Below are positions 1-7,542 of a DNA stretch of 64,000 nt, piece after piece (positions within the stretch are counted from its first letter, which is position 1; every line of letters begins with the position of its first letter). The DNA is taken from the NCBI GenBank assembly GCA_963779325.1, contig CAVZXS010000007.1, positions 124,001-188,000 on the forward strand. Reading direction: 5' to 3'. This DNA comes from CAVZXS01 sp963779325. GTDB taxonomy: Bacteria; Bacteroidota; Bacteroidia; Chitinophagales; Chitinophagaceae. The position numbers were made by a program, and so were the translations under genes. The notes under the pieces were generated by a model. The model was not told the origin of the DNA, did no database searches, and saw only the letters and a program-made list of their open reading frames with translations.

Positions 1-909
1 ACAATGAATTTGCGATTCCTTGAATTTTTCCAATACCTGGTAGGGTGTATTATTTTCCGGTACAAAGAGAGCCGGCTGCATCAAATCTTTAAACAACGTG
101 AAATCATCCGCTACATATAAATCTTTTATGGAAACAACACCTTTCAGTTCATCCATCTCGCCGTCGCAAATGGGATAAACAGAATGCGGTTCGCCAACAA
201 TTTTTTCCTTTATCTTATCTTCATTGTCGGTTAAATCAAACCAAATGATATCGCTTCGGTGCGTCATTAAGGAAGTAATATTTCGGTCGCCCAAATGAAA
301 TACTCTTTCTATAATTTCCTGCTCGGCTTCATCAATGGTGCCGGCTTCGGTGCCTTCGGTTATCAATGTTTTTATTTCTTCCTCCGTCACCGCATCGTCT
401 TTGCTGCGTTCTATATTAAAAATGCGGAAGAAGATATTGCTTACTTTATTCAACAACCAAACAATGGGGTGGGTGAATTTTGCAAATAAATTGACAGGCC
501 CTGCTACTGTTTTTGAAATGAGTTCAGCTTTTAATAAACCAATCCGTTTGGGAATCAACTCGCCGAAAATGATAGATAAAAAAGTAACGATGATAACGAT
601 GATGGTAGTTGCAATCGTTAAAGCATAAGGTTTGAGTATTTCAATTTGCTCGATATATGGTTTCAATTGCGCACTGAAACGTTCGCCGGAGTATACACCC
701 GTTAAAATAGAAATAAGCGTAATGCCAATTTGTACGGCCGATAAAAATTTCTCGGGGTTATTGGAAAGCTCCAGCGCTTTACGGGAATTGGCATCACCTT
801 TTTCAGCCAAGTTTTCCAGCCTTCCTTTGCGAACGGAAACAAGAGCTATTTCCGACATTACAAAAAGCGCATTGATGAAAATAAGACCCGACAATATGAT
901 AATATCCAT
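1..909 (-). CDS. CNNM/CorC family (hemolysin-like) membrane protein, partial
   Basis: This reading frame is open from its ATG at 909 to the window edge, so its C-terminus is missing. The first residues (MDIIILSGLIFINALFVMSE) form a membrane segment followed by the SEIALVSVRKGRLENLAEKG motif of the DUF21/CNNM transmembrane domain. Further on, the frame reads through further membrane segments and into a CBS-pair region; the last visible residues (QVLEKFKESQIHC) match the second CBS domain. In this family the DUF21 domain is a Mg2+/Na+-linked transporter module with cytoplasmic CBS domains and a CorC/HlyC C-terminal domain. The name hemolysin is historical. No operon partner is visible. The family call is secure; the substrate is not. 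Confidence 0.88.
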   Translation of the reverse strand, partial: MDIIILSGLIFINALFVMSEIALVSVRKGRLENLAEKGDANSRKALELSNNPEKFLSAVQIGITLISILTGVYSGERFSAQLKPYIEQIEILKPYALTIATTIIVIIVTFLSIIFGELIPKRIGLLKAELISKTVAGPVNLFAKFTHPIVWLLNKVSNIFFRIFNIERSKDDAVTEEEIKTLITEGTEAGTIDEAEQEIIERVFHLGDRNITSLMTHRSDIIWFDLTDNEDKIKEKIVGEPHSVYPICDGEMDELKGVVSIKDLYVADDFTLFKDLMQPALFVPENNTPYQVLEKFKESQIHC

Positions 910-1015
910 TAACTGTACATGATGTTACCTGTCGAAGATAGGAATAATGCAGGGATTTGAGAAGACTGAGATCGGGAGCGTGGCGGCGCCCGGTTTTAGG
1001 GGATCGGCAAATGAA

Positions 1016-1150
1016 GTGAGCATGTGGCAATGAGCAATAGACAATGTGCAACGGGCAATTGACAACAGGCCAAAAGTGAAAGTCAAAAAGCAAAACTAAC
1101 ACTGAACCTATATTTCATATGCCCTTTTTACTTTTTACTTTTGACTTATT
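1016..1150. repeat. Degenerate short tandem repeats between two genes
   Basis: Positions 1027-1066 repeat a loose GCAAT/GACAAT unit (caatgagcaatagacaatg and following). Positions 1124-1144 are three heptads of the CTTTTKA type, and 1073-1090 has the complementary AAAGTSA units. The heptads run into the 3' end of the GH16 gene and supply its last codons. The same heptad occurs four times perfectly at 57258-57285. No promoter or ncRNA signal is seen here. Confidence 0.55.
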
Positions 1151-1980
1151 CTTTCTGACTTCCTGCTTCCGACCTCCACCCTCTGCCACACCCGCACATA
1201 ATCCACTTCCATTTTCAGCGAAAGTATTTTTTCATCAATACCTTTTTGTCCGCCCCATTTGCCGCCTATGGCAACATTCAGTAGTAAATACATTTTATTA
1301 TCAAAAGGCCATGCCTCGTAGCCGGTATGCTCATTGGTAAAAATAAAATATGTTTTCCCGTCTACCGAAATTTTTATACTGTCAGCATTCCATTCTGCAC
1401 TGTACACATGAAATTTTTTTGAAAAATCAGGTACGGAAATGTTTGCTGTCTTTTGTGTACCGATGCTGTGGTAATATTTTTTACAATGAACTGATGCATG
1501 TACTTTACCCGGATCATAACCCACATGCTCCATGATATCTATTTCGCCATCATCGGGCCAGCGCAAAGGGGTAGTACCAGCCAACATCCAAATGGCGGGC
1601 CAGGAACCAAGTCCTTCGGGCAATTTTGCCCTTACATTTATACGACCGTATTGCCATCCGATAGTTATCGGATCACCTTTTTCTTTGGTTACTAACCTGG
1701 CGGAGGTATATTTATTTTTATTGCTGTCCCAATTTTCTTTACGGGCTTCAATGATGAGTTTACCTTTTGTTACTCTTGCATTTTGTATACGGCGTGTTGT
1801 ATAAAACTGCAATTCATTATTGCCCCAGCCATGACCGCCTGTATCATAATTCCATTTGGTACTGTCGGGCAGGCCGGTATAATTAAACTCATCGCTCCAA
1901 ACAAGCTTCCATTCTTTTTGTGCAAGCGATGAATAAGAAGAAACAGCGAATAATAAACAAACAGTCAGTAGTTTTTGCAT
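1135..1980 (-). CDS. Secreted glycoside hydrolase family 16 (beta-glucanase/laminarinase-like)
   Basis: A 281-residue protein with a clear signal peptide (first ~20 residues, ending SSYSSLAQ). It then has the GH16 lectin-like fold: KLVWSDEFNYTGLPDSTKW near the N-terminus, and the catalytic signature GEIDIMEHVG (E-x-D-x-x-E: nucleophile Glu, acid/base Glu) around residues 145-155. The closing strand VDYVRVWQRVE follows. GH16 enzymes with this motif hydrolyse beta-1,3 or mixed 1,3/1,4 glucans in retaining fashion. The exact substrate cannot be read from sequence. The last ~12 residues (VGSRKSERISQK) lie beyond the normal domain end and are encoded by degenerate CTTTTGA-type repeats, so the native stop has probably been displaced. 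No partner genes (SusC/D) are adjacent. Confidence 0.9.
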   Translation of the reverse strand: MQKLLTVCLLFAVSSYSSLAQKEWKLVWSDEFNYTGLPDSTKWNYDTGGHGWGNNELQFYTTRRIQNARVTKGKLIIEARKENWDSNKNKYTSARLVTKEKGDPITIGWQYGRINVRAKLPEGLGSWPAIWMLAGTTPLRWPDDGEIDIMEHVGYDPGKVHASVHCKKYYHSIGTQKTANISVPDFSKKFHVYSAEWNADSIKISVDGKTYFIFTNEHTGYEAWPFDNKMYLLLNVAIGGKWGGQKGIDEKILSLKMEVDYVRVWQRVEVGSRKSERISQK

Positions 1981-2015
1981 GTAATTTTTTTAGAAAGAAG
2001 AAAGTTAAGCAAAAA

Positions 2016-2122
2016 GGTGCATTTTAAATTGTTGCTTTTGCCCCTATCCCCCGACTGAACGTCGTTCGGGCGGGGGATGGGGGCTTTTGCGAAAGGAAAC
2101 TTGCAACAATTTTAAATGCACC
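2016..2122. mobile_element. MITE copy 1 (107 bp, ~20-bp terminal inverted repeats)
   Basis: GGTGCATTTTAAATTGTTGC at 2016-2035 is the inverted repeat of 2103-2122 with one mismatch. Inside, 2040-2053 and 2071-2084 (GCCCCTATCCCCCG / CGGGGGATGGGGGC) form a second long stem, so the whole element folds into a hairpin. The flanking 8-mers are AGCAAAAA (2008-2015) and GGCAAAAA (2123-2130), a 7/8 match consistent with an 8-bp target duplication. The termini match those of the element at 62875-63024. It has no coding capacity and ends 11 bp before the -33 box of the his promoter. Confidence 0.75.
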
Positions 2123-2132
2123 GGCAAAAAAT

Positions 2133-2163
2133 TTTGCAGCTTGCTTTGCAGCCATTACTTTTG
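2133..2163 (+). promoter_or_regulatory. his operon promoter, Bacteroidota type
   Basis: TTTG at 2133-2136, a 19-nt spacer, then TACTTTTG at 2156-2163. This is an exact match to the Bacteroidota -33 TTTG / -7 TAnnTTTG consensus at the preferred spacing. Transcription should begin near 2168-2172, only a few bases before the leader-peptide ATG at 2173. Confidence 0.8.
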
Positions 2164-2172
2164 TGGCTCATT

Positions 2173-2223
2173 ATGAAACAAAATACACACAGACATCACC
2201 ATCATACTTACCTTACAAGGTAG
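2173..2223 (+). CDS. hisL: his operon leader peptide
   Basis: A 16-codon ORF reading MKQNTHRHHHHTYLTR. Five of 16 residues are histidine, four of them consecutive. It sits between a strong promoter and an intrinsic terminator that precedes hisG. This is the standard layout of ribosome-mediated attenuation: when charged His-tRNA is scarce the ribosome stalls on the His run (2188-2205) and terminator formation is prevented. The predicted start of transcription lies within about 5 nt of the ATG, so the peptide may be translated from a nearly leaderless mRNA. The ORF is too short to be found by length; the call rests on codon content and position. Confidence 0.88.
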   Translation: MKQNTHRHHHHTYLTR

Positions 2224-2261
2224 GCCGGTGCTGTTCGTGTGCTAACATAAACAAGACATTT

Positions 2262-2289
2262 AAAGGCTTACATTTTGTAAGCTTTTTTT
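2262..2289 (+). terminator. his attenuator terminator
   Basis: GCTTACA (2266-2272) and TGTAAGC (2276-2282) form a perfect 7-bp stem, extendable through AAAG/TTTT pairs, followed by seven T residues (2283-2289). An upstream segment CTTACAA (2212-2218, at the end of the leader ORF) is complementary to TTGTAAG (2275-2281), the 3' arm. It can also fold into TACCTTACAAGGTA (2209-2222). These mutually exclusive pairings are what an attenuator needs. Confidence 0.85.
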
Positions 2290-2346
2290 ATGCCCCTATA
2301 CTTTTACCGGTAACCGGGGCTGATTGATAACAGTAAATAAATTACA

Positions 2347-3234
2347 ATGCAGGAAAAAAATTTTAATTCAAACACCAAAAATAAGTTGAGAATCGGTATT
2401 CAAAAATCAGGTCGTTTGTACGACGACTCGGTAAAACTGTTGAGCGAATGCGGTATTGATCTGCGTAATGTAAAAGACAGGTTGCGCACGGAGAGTGATG
2501 ATTTTCCGCTGGAAGTTTTTTTTCTGCGTGATGATGATATTCCGCAGTATGTAGAAGACGGTGTAGCGGATATCGGAATTGTAGGAGAAAATGTTTTGTT
2601 TGAAAAAAATAAACAAACGGAAGCGGTAGAAAAATTAGGTTTTGGTAAATGCAGGTTGTCGATTGCTATTCCGAAAAGTATGGAGTATGGCGGTGTAAAA
2701 TCGTTACTGGGAAAAAGAATTGCTACCAGTTACCCGGTATTGGTACAAAAATATTTGACCGATAATAATGTGACGGCCGAAATACATGAAATAAGCGGCT
2801 CGGTGGAAATTGCGCCGGGTATCGGCCTGGCCGATGTAGTTTGCGATTTGGTAAGCAGCGGTTCTACATTATTCATGAACGGATTAAAAGAAGTAGAAAC
2901 TATTTTACAATCGCAATCTGTTTTAATTAAAAATAAAAATTTAAACGCGGAGCAATTAAGATTGCTTGATAAATTGCTTTTCAGGATACGGGCCGTAAAA
3001 AAAGCCAAGCGTAATAAATATATTTTATTAAACGCCCCGAACGAATCTTTGCAAAAAATAATTGCCCTGCTGCCCGGTATGAAAAGCCCTACGGTTTTGC
3101 CATTGGCCGAAAGCGGATGGAGCAGTGTGCACACCGTTTTGAATGAAGATGAATTTTGGGATAAAATAGAGCAACTGAAAGAAGCGGGTGCCCAGGGAAT
3201 ATTAGTAGTACCCATTGAAAAGATGGTGATATAA
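2347..3234 (+). CDS. hisG: ATP phosphoribosyltransferase (long form)
   Basis: A 295-residue HisG catalysing the first step of histidine synthesis, ATP + PRPP to N1-(5-phosphoribosyl)-ATP. N-terminal landmarks are RIGIQKSGRLYDDSVKLLSE and the periplasmic-binding-protein-like fold with VADIGIVGENVLFE. The PRPP-binding loop is around residues 145-180 (EIAPGIGLADVVCDLVSSGST). The last ~75 residues (APNESLQKIIALLPGMKSPT to VPIEKMVI) are the ACT-like domain that marks the long, self-sufficient form, which binds histidine for feedback inhibition and needs no HisZ. It is the first structural gene after the attenuator. Confidence 0.97.
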   Translation: MQEKNFNSNTKNKLRIGIQKSGRLYDDSVKLLSECGIDLRNVKDRLRTESDDFPLEVFFLRDDDIPQYVEDGVADIGIVGENVLFEKNKQTEAVEKLGFGKCRLSIAIPKSMEYGGVKSLLGKRIATSYPVLVQKYLTDNNVTAEIHEISGSVEIAPGIGLADVVCDLVSSGSTLFMNGLKEVETILQSQSVLIKNKNLNAEQLRLLDKLLFRIRAVKKAKRNKYILLNAPNESLQKIIALLPGMKSPTVLPLAESGWSSVHTVLNEDEFWDKIEQLKEAGAQGILVVPIEKMVI

Positions 3235-3272
3235 AATCTCCTTATGGAGGATTATTGATATTCGCTTATAGT

Positions 3273-3371
3273 CTGTTTAAAAACATTTTTTTGAATTTTC
3301 CATATTGCTGATAGTGGTTGGCGTCCTCGCCAACAGCTCGAATGATGAAATCAGATTCTATTTTTAAACAG
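3273..3371. repeat. Palindromic intergenic element between hisG and hisD
   Basis: CTGTTTAAAAA (3273-3283) is the exact inverted repeat of TTTTTAAACAG (3361-3371). Between them is a perfect 7-bp hairpin GTTGGCG-tcct-CGCCAAC (3317-3334). The arrangement resembles a dispersed REP/MITE-like unit inserted in the operon. No T-tract follows, so it is not an intrinsic terminator, but it could stabilise or process the mRNA. Confidence 0.5.
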
Positions 3372-3392
3372 TTCATTAAATTCAGATTTTTT

Positions 3393-4675
3393 ATGAAAAT
3401 TTATAAATATCCCGATAGAAAAGATTGGAAAGAAATTTTGCAAAGACCTGCACTTGATTCTTCATCATTGGAAAAAAAAGTTAAAAAAATTTTAGATAAG
3501 GTGAAGAAAGATGGTGATAAGGCGGTAAGAAAATTTACCAAAGAATTTGACGGCGTAAAGTTGAAGGATTTTTTGGTTACAGAAAAAGAAATTGAAGATG
3601 CAGCTATGCAGGTAAGTGATGAATTGAAAGCAGCAATACAGGTTGCCAAAAGTAATATTGAAAAATTTCATGCTTCTCAATTGCTGAAAGAAGAAGTGAT
3701 AGAAACAATGCCGGGTGTGGTGTGCAGCAGAAAATCTGTAGCTATTGAAAAAGCAGGCCTGTATATCCCGGGAGGCTCGGCGCCGTTATTTTCTACTATT
3801 TTAATGTTGGGTATACCGGCAACAATTGCCGGCTGCAAAGAAATTATTTTATGTACGCCACCCGGGGCAGGGGGTGAGGTATACCCCGCCATTTTATATA
3901 CAGCGCAATTAGCTGGAATAACCAAAATTTTTAAGGTCGGCGGTGTACAGGCCATTGCAGCTATGGCCTACGGCACGGAAAGTATTCCGCAGGTATATAA
4001 AATTTTTGGCCCGGGCAATCAGTATGTTACCTGTGCCAAACAATTAATACAAAAAAACGGAATAGCTATTGATATGCCTGCCGGCCCCAGCGAAGTATGT
4101 GTGATGGCTGATGAAACCGCAGTACCCGCTTTTGTTGCTGCGGATTCTATTGAGCCAGGCCGAGCATGGTGCTGACAGCCAGGTTGTATTAGTTGTAACT
4201 GATAAATCAATAGCCGAAATGGTGATAAAAGAAATTGCTAAACAAGTAGAGCGATTACCAAGAAAAGAAATTGCAAAGAAAGCTCTGGAGAACAGCGTGG
4301 CAATAATTGTAAAGGATATGGCAGAAGCTATTGAGATGGTAAATGAATACGCACCAGAGCATTTAATTATAAGTTGCGCGGATGATGAAGCCATCGCTGA
4401 AAAAATTATTAATGCCGGGTCCGTATTTTCGGGCAACTATTCGCCGGAGAGTGCAGGCGATTATGCAAGCGGTACCAACCATACATTACCCACCAATGGC
4501 TATGCAAGATGCATACAGCGGCGTAAGCGTTGATAGTTTTGTAAAAAAGATAACTTACCAAAAATTAAGCAAAGAAGGTTTAAAAAATATTGGAAGAAGT
4601 GTGGAGTTGATGGCTGAAGCGGAGGGATTGCAGGCGCACGCCAATGCGGTACGCATACGACTTAATAATTTATAA
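3393..4675 (+). pseudogene. hisD: Histidinol dehydrogenase, disrupted by two +1 frameshifts
   Basis: HisD oxidises L-histidinol to L-histidine with NAD+ and Zn2+. Translation from ATG 3393 (MKIYKYPDRKDW) gives the expected protein through the GPGNQYVTCAKQ and MPAGPSEVCVMADE motifs, then shifts after VAAD at ~4145. Deleting one T at 4145/4146 restores the family motif DLLSQAEHGADSQVVLV. A second extra T at 4510 breaks GYAR; removing it restores AYSGVSVDSF and runs to the stop at 4675. The repaired product is 426 residues, normal for the family, with no other damage. Both lesions are single-T insertions, and the operon is otherwise intact, so sequencing or assembly error is at least as likely as true inactivation. 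The upstream in-frame ATG at 3342 and the earlier alternative start lie in the palindromic spacer and are not favoured. Confidence 0.9.
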
Positions 4676-4688
4676 TTAATAATCAATA

Positions 4689-5750
4689 ATGGATTTCAAT
4701 TTAAACAGTTTAGTAAGAGAAAACATTAAAAAGCTCACGCCGTATTCATCCGCCCGTGATGAATTTAACGGAGAAGCTAAAGTATTTTTAGATGCCAATG
4801 AAAACAGTTTAGGTTCGCCGTTGCTGAAATGGTATAATCGTTATCCTGATCCGCATCAGCTTAAACTGAAAGAGGCTATTAAGGACGTAAAAAATATTGA
4901 CACGGAGAATATATTTCTCGGCAACGGAAGCGATGAGTGTATTGATATTCTGTTCAGGATTTTTTGTAACCCCGGCAAGGATAATGTAATTATTTGTCCG
5001 CCTACCTACGGCATGTACGAAGTAAGCGCCAATATCAACGATATACAAGTTCGTAAAGCTATGTTGACGGAGAATTTCCAATTAGATTTAATTCATTTGG
5101 AGAATTTGGTAGATACGAATACTAAAATCATCTGGATATGTTCACCCAATAATCCTACGGGTAACAGTATTAAAAGAAAAGATATTGAAGCGGTACTGAA
5201 TAATTTTTCAGGTATCGTAGTGATAGACGAAGCCTATATCAATTTTGCGAGGCAAAAAACTTTTACGGGTGACCTGGCTGACTATCCCAACCTGGTAGTA
5301 ATGCAAACTTTCAGCAAAGCATGGGGCCTGGCCGCACTGCGTTTGGGAATGGCTTTCGCATCTGCCGAAATTATTCAGCTGATGAATAAAGTAAAGCCTC
5401 CGTATAATATTAATCAGGCCACGCAGGAACTGGCTTTACAGGCATTAGGCAATATGGAGCAGGTAAATGAAATGATAGTGCTGATTGCGGATATGCGGGA
5501 AGCATTAGCAGATGTGCTGCTCACCATTCCGGGGGTTATAAAAATTTATCCTTCTGACGCTAATTTTTTATTGATAAAAATAAAAGAAGCGAAGAAGGTG
5601 TATGAATTTTTATTGACAAGAGGGGTAGTGGTAAGAGACAGGAGCAATGTACAGTTGTGCGATGATTGCCTGCGGGTAACTATCGGTACCGAAAAAGAAT
5701 GCACCGCATTTGTTGATGGCTTAATCGGTTTTGCAAAAGCAGGAAAGTAA
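4689..5750 (+). CDS. hisC: Histidinol-phosphate aminotransferase
   Basis: A 353-residue fold-type I PLP enzyme transferring the amino group of glutamate to imidazole-acetol phosphate. Landmarks are DANENSLGSPLLKWYNRYPDP near the N-terminus, FLGNGSDECIDILFR, the SPNNPTGN loop, DEAYINF, and the PLP lysine in TFSKAWGLAALRLG (Lys210). RVTIGTEKECTAFVDGL lies near the C-terminus. It starts 13 bp after the repaired hisD stop, in the same operon. Length and motifs are complete. Confidence 0.96.
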   Translation: MDFNLNSLVRENIKKLTPYSSARDEFNGEAKVFLDANENSLGSPLLKWYNRYPDPHQLKLKEAIKDVKNIDTENIFLGNGSDECIDILFRIFCNPGKDNVIICPPTYGMYEVSANINDIQVRKAMLTENFQLDLIHLENLVDTNTKIIWICSPNNPTGNSIKRKDIEAVLNNFSGIVVIDEAYINFARQKTFTGDLADYPNLVVMQTFSKAWGLAALRLGMAFASAEIIQLMNKVKPPYNINQATQELALQALGNMEQVNEMIVLIADMREALADVLLTIPGVIKIYPSDANFLLIKIKEAKKVYEFLLTRGVVVRDRSNVQLCDDCLRVTIGTEKECTAFVDGLIGFAKAGK

Positions 5751-5785
5751 ATTACAGACAATACAAAATGTAAACACACAGCATA

Positions 5786-6928
5786 ATGAAACGAGTTTTA
5801 TTTATTGACCGCGACGGTACATTGATTAACGAAGCGCCGCCAACCTACCAGTTGGATAGTTTTGATAAACTGACTTTTTACCCGCATATGTTTGAGTATA
5901 TGAAACGTATCACGAATGAACTGGACTATGAATTGGTAATGCCAACCAACCAGGACGGGATGGGTACCGCTTCATTTCCTGAAGAAACATTTTGGCCGCT
6001 GCACAATTTTGTGATTAAGAGTTTGGAAGGAGAAGGTATTCATTTTAAAGATGTATTGATTGACAGAACCTATCCTCATGAGAATGCACCTACACGAAAA
6101 CCGGGCATCGGCATGTTTGCCAAATATATTAATAACCCCGATTATGATTTGGCCAATTCATTTGTCATCGGCGACAGAATTACCGATATACAATTAGCGA
6201 AAAATTTAGGCTGCAAGGGAATCTGGATCAATAACGATGCAGCACTCGGTTCAACGGAAATAAAAGATAAAGTAGAAGAGCTCCGCCAATCTACGATTGT
6301 ATTGGAAACAACCGAATGGAGTAAGATATACGAGTTTTTAAAATCAGGCTTACGTAAAATAGTGCATGAGCGTAATACCAACGAAACAAAAATTCTTATT
6401 GAATTAAATATGGATGGAAGCGGTAAGGCGGCTATTGCTACCGGTCTTGGTTTTTTTGATCACATGCTGGAGCAAATTGCCCGCCACGGCAAAATAGATT
6501 TGACAGTACAAACAAAAGGCGATCTGCATATTGACGAACACCATACCATAGAAGACACCGGCATTGCATTGGGTGAAGCCTTTGCCAAAGCATTGGCCGA
6601 CAAAAGAGGTATGGAGCGGTATGGTTTTGCATTGCCGATGGATGAAGCCGAAGCGAAAGTGTTAATTGATTTCGGCGGACGCAACTGGTTGGTGTGGAAT
6701 GCGGAATTTAAAAGAGAAAAAATAGGAGAGATGCCAACCGAAATGTTTTTTCATTTCTTTAAATCATTCAGCGATGCAGCCAAATGCAATTTAAATATTG
6801 AATGCAAAGGTGATAATGAGCATCACAAGATTGAAGCTATTTTTAAGGCTTTTGCCAAAGCAATTCGAATGGCAGTGAAAAGAGATCCGATGAGTAATTA
6901 TTTGCCGAGTACAAAGGGTGTATTATAA
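5786..6928 (+). CDS. hisB: Bifunctional histidinol-phosphatase / imidazoleglycerol-phosphate dehydratase
   Basis: A 380-residue two-domain HisB. Residues 1-~170 are a HAD phosphatase with the catalytic DRDGT motif (Asp8, Asp10) and GDRITDIQLAKNLGCKGIWI. The C-terminal ~200 residues are the Mn2+-dependent dehydratase, with GFFDHMLEQIARHG, the metal-binding DEHHTIEDTGIALGEA and NEHHKIEAIFKAFAKA. It performs steps 6 and 8 of the pathway. This fused arrangement is usual in Bacteroidota and some Proteobacteria. It is the last gene of the local operon; hisH, hisA, hisF and hisIE are not in the window. Confidence 0.96.
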   Translation: MKRVLFIDRDGTLINEAPPTYQLDSFDKLTFYPHMFEYMKRITNELDYELVMPTNQDGMGTASFPEETFWPLHNFVIKSLEGEGIHFKDVLIDRTYPHENAPTRKPGIGMFAKYINNPDYDLANSFVIGDRITDIQLAKNLGCKGIWINNDAALGSTEIKDKVEELRQSTIVLETTEWSKIYEFLKSGLRKIVHERNTNETKILIELNMDGSGKAAIATGLGFFDHMLEQIARHGKIDLTVQTKGDLHIDEHHTIEDTGIALGEAFAKALADKRGMERYGFALPMDEAEAKVLIDFGGRNWLVWNAEFKREKIGEMPTEMFFHFFKSFSDAAKCNLNIECKGDNEHHKIEAIFKAFAKAIRMAVKRDPMSNYLPSTKGVL

Positions 6929-6970
6929 ATTCAAGTTGCTGCTATCGTAAATATTTTTTTTAGGCAAGCC

Positions 6971-7007
6971 AAAAAGAGACAATGAATAAACTATTCATCA
7001 TCTCTTT
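6971..7007. terminator. Bidirectional terminator-like hairpin
   Basis: AAAGAGA (6973-6979) pairs with TCTCTTT (7001-7007), and ATGAATA (6982-6988) with TATTCAT (6992-6998), separated by a 2-nt internal loop. The five A residues at 6971-6975 become a T-run on the minus strand, so it fits best as the terminator of the minus-strand lipoprotein, and it also lies downstream of hisB. Confidence 0.6.
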
Positions 7008-7035
7008 CAGTCATGCAATGCAGGCAAAACTGATT

Positions 7036-7407
7036 TTAGTTATTTGGCGCACCGCCATCTACCCAGCAAAGAATAGCATTTTTTTGAGCAGCAGTCAGCG
7101 TAGTATTTTTGGGCATTGCACCCGAAGCTACCGCCGCACGTATTAATGAACGTGCATTGAAAATTTGGGTATAGGTTGACAATTCACCGGGCCCGTTGAT
7201 ACTGCCGGCATTATGACAAGTAACATTTGTGCAAATGCTCTGAAAAGTAGGGAGTACATTAGCCGCAAAAGCGGCAGGCACTCCTGTACAATTAAGTGTA
7301 CCGCCACCACCGCCTCCTCCGCCCGTTCCGCCGCCACCATCATTACTTTTACTGCAGGCTGCAATAACCAGCGTTATTACAGAAAATAACAGGATAGTCT
7401 TTTTCAT
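7036..7407 (-). CDS. Lipoprotein with CX4CH cytochrome-like motif
   Basis: A 123-residue exported lipoprotein; the start is taken at MKKTILLF rather than the ATG two codons upstream. The lipobox is ITLVIAAC, followed by a Gly-rich linker (~residues 22-38). The core has FQSICTNVTCHNAG, a C-x4-C-H motif that resembles a non-canonical haem c site, and the ending CWVDGGAPNN. The same layout (CX4CH in the middle, W-[IV]-x2-G-A-x-N-N end) recurs in the lipoproteins at 23812-24198 and 28313-28699, so the three are paralogues. Haem attachment is inferred, not shown. Its neighbours give no further clue here. Confidence 0.75.
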   Translation of the reverse strand: MKKTILLFSVITLVIAACSKSNDGGGGTGGGGGGGGTLNCTGVPAAFAANVLPTFQSICTNVTCHNAGSINGPGELSTYTQIFNARSLIRAAVASGAMPKNTTLTAAQKNAILCWVDGGAPNN

Positions 7408-7542
7408 ATACATATTTATAAATGTTGATTATAAATACCTAACGCAGGTAAATAAATAAGAGTTGCCCGGTGCGGGATATTTAATAAAAAAAGGAATCGA
7501 TTGCTCAATTCCTTTTAAGTCAAGCGCAGTTAAGACATAAAT

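Noticed and set aside
803..1102. Minus-strand ORF of 99 codons
   Set aside because: It overlaps the start of the CNNM/CorC gene in another frame; its residues are those of the real gene read out of frame plus repeat-rich intergenic DNA.
4140..4515. Programmed ribosomal frameshifting in hisD
   Set aside because: There is no slippery heptamer or downstream pseudoknot at either site, and two separate shifts in one housekeeping enzyme are improbable.
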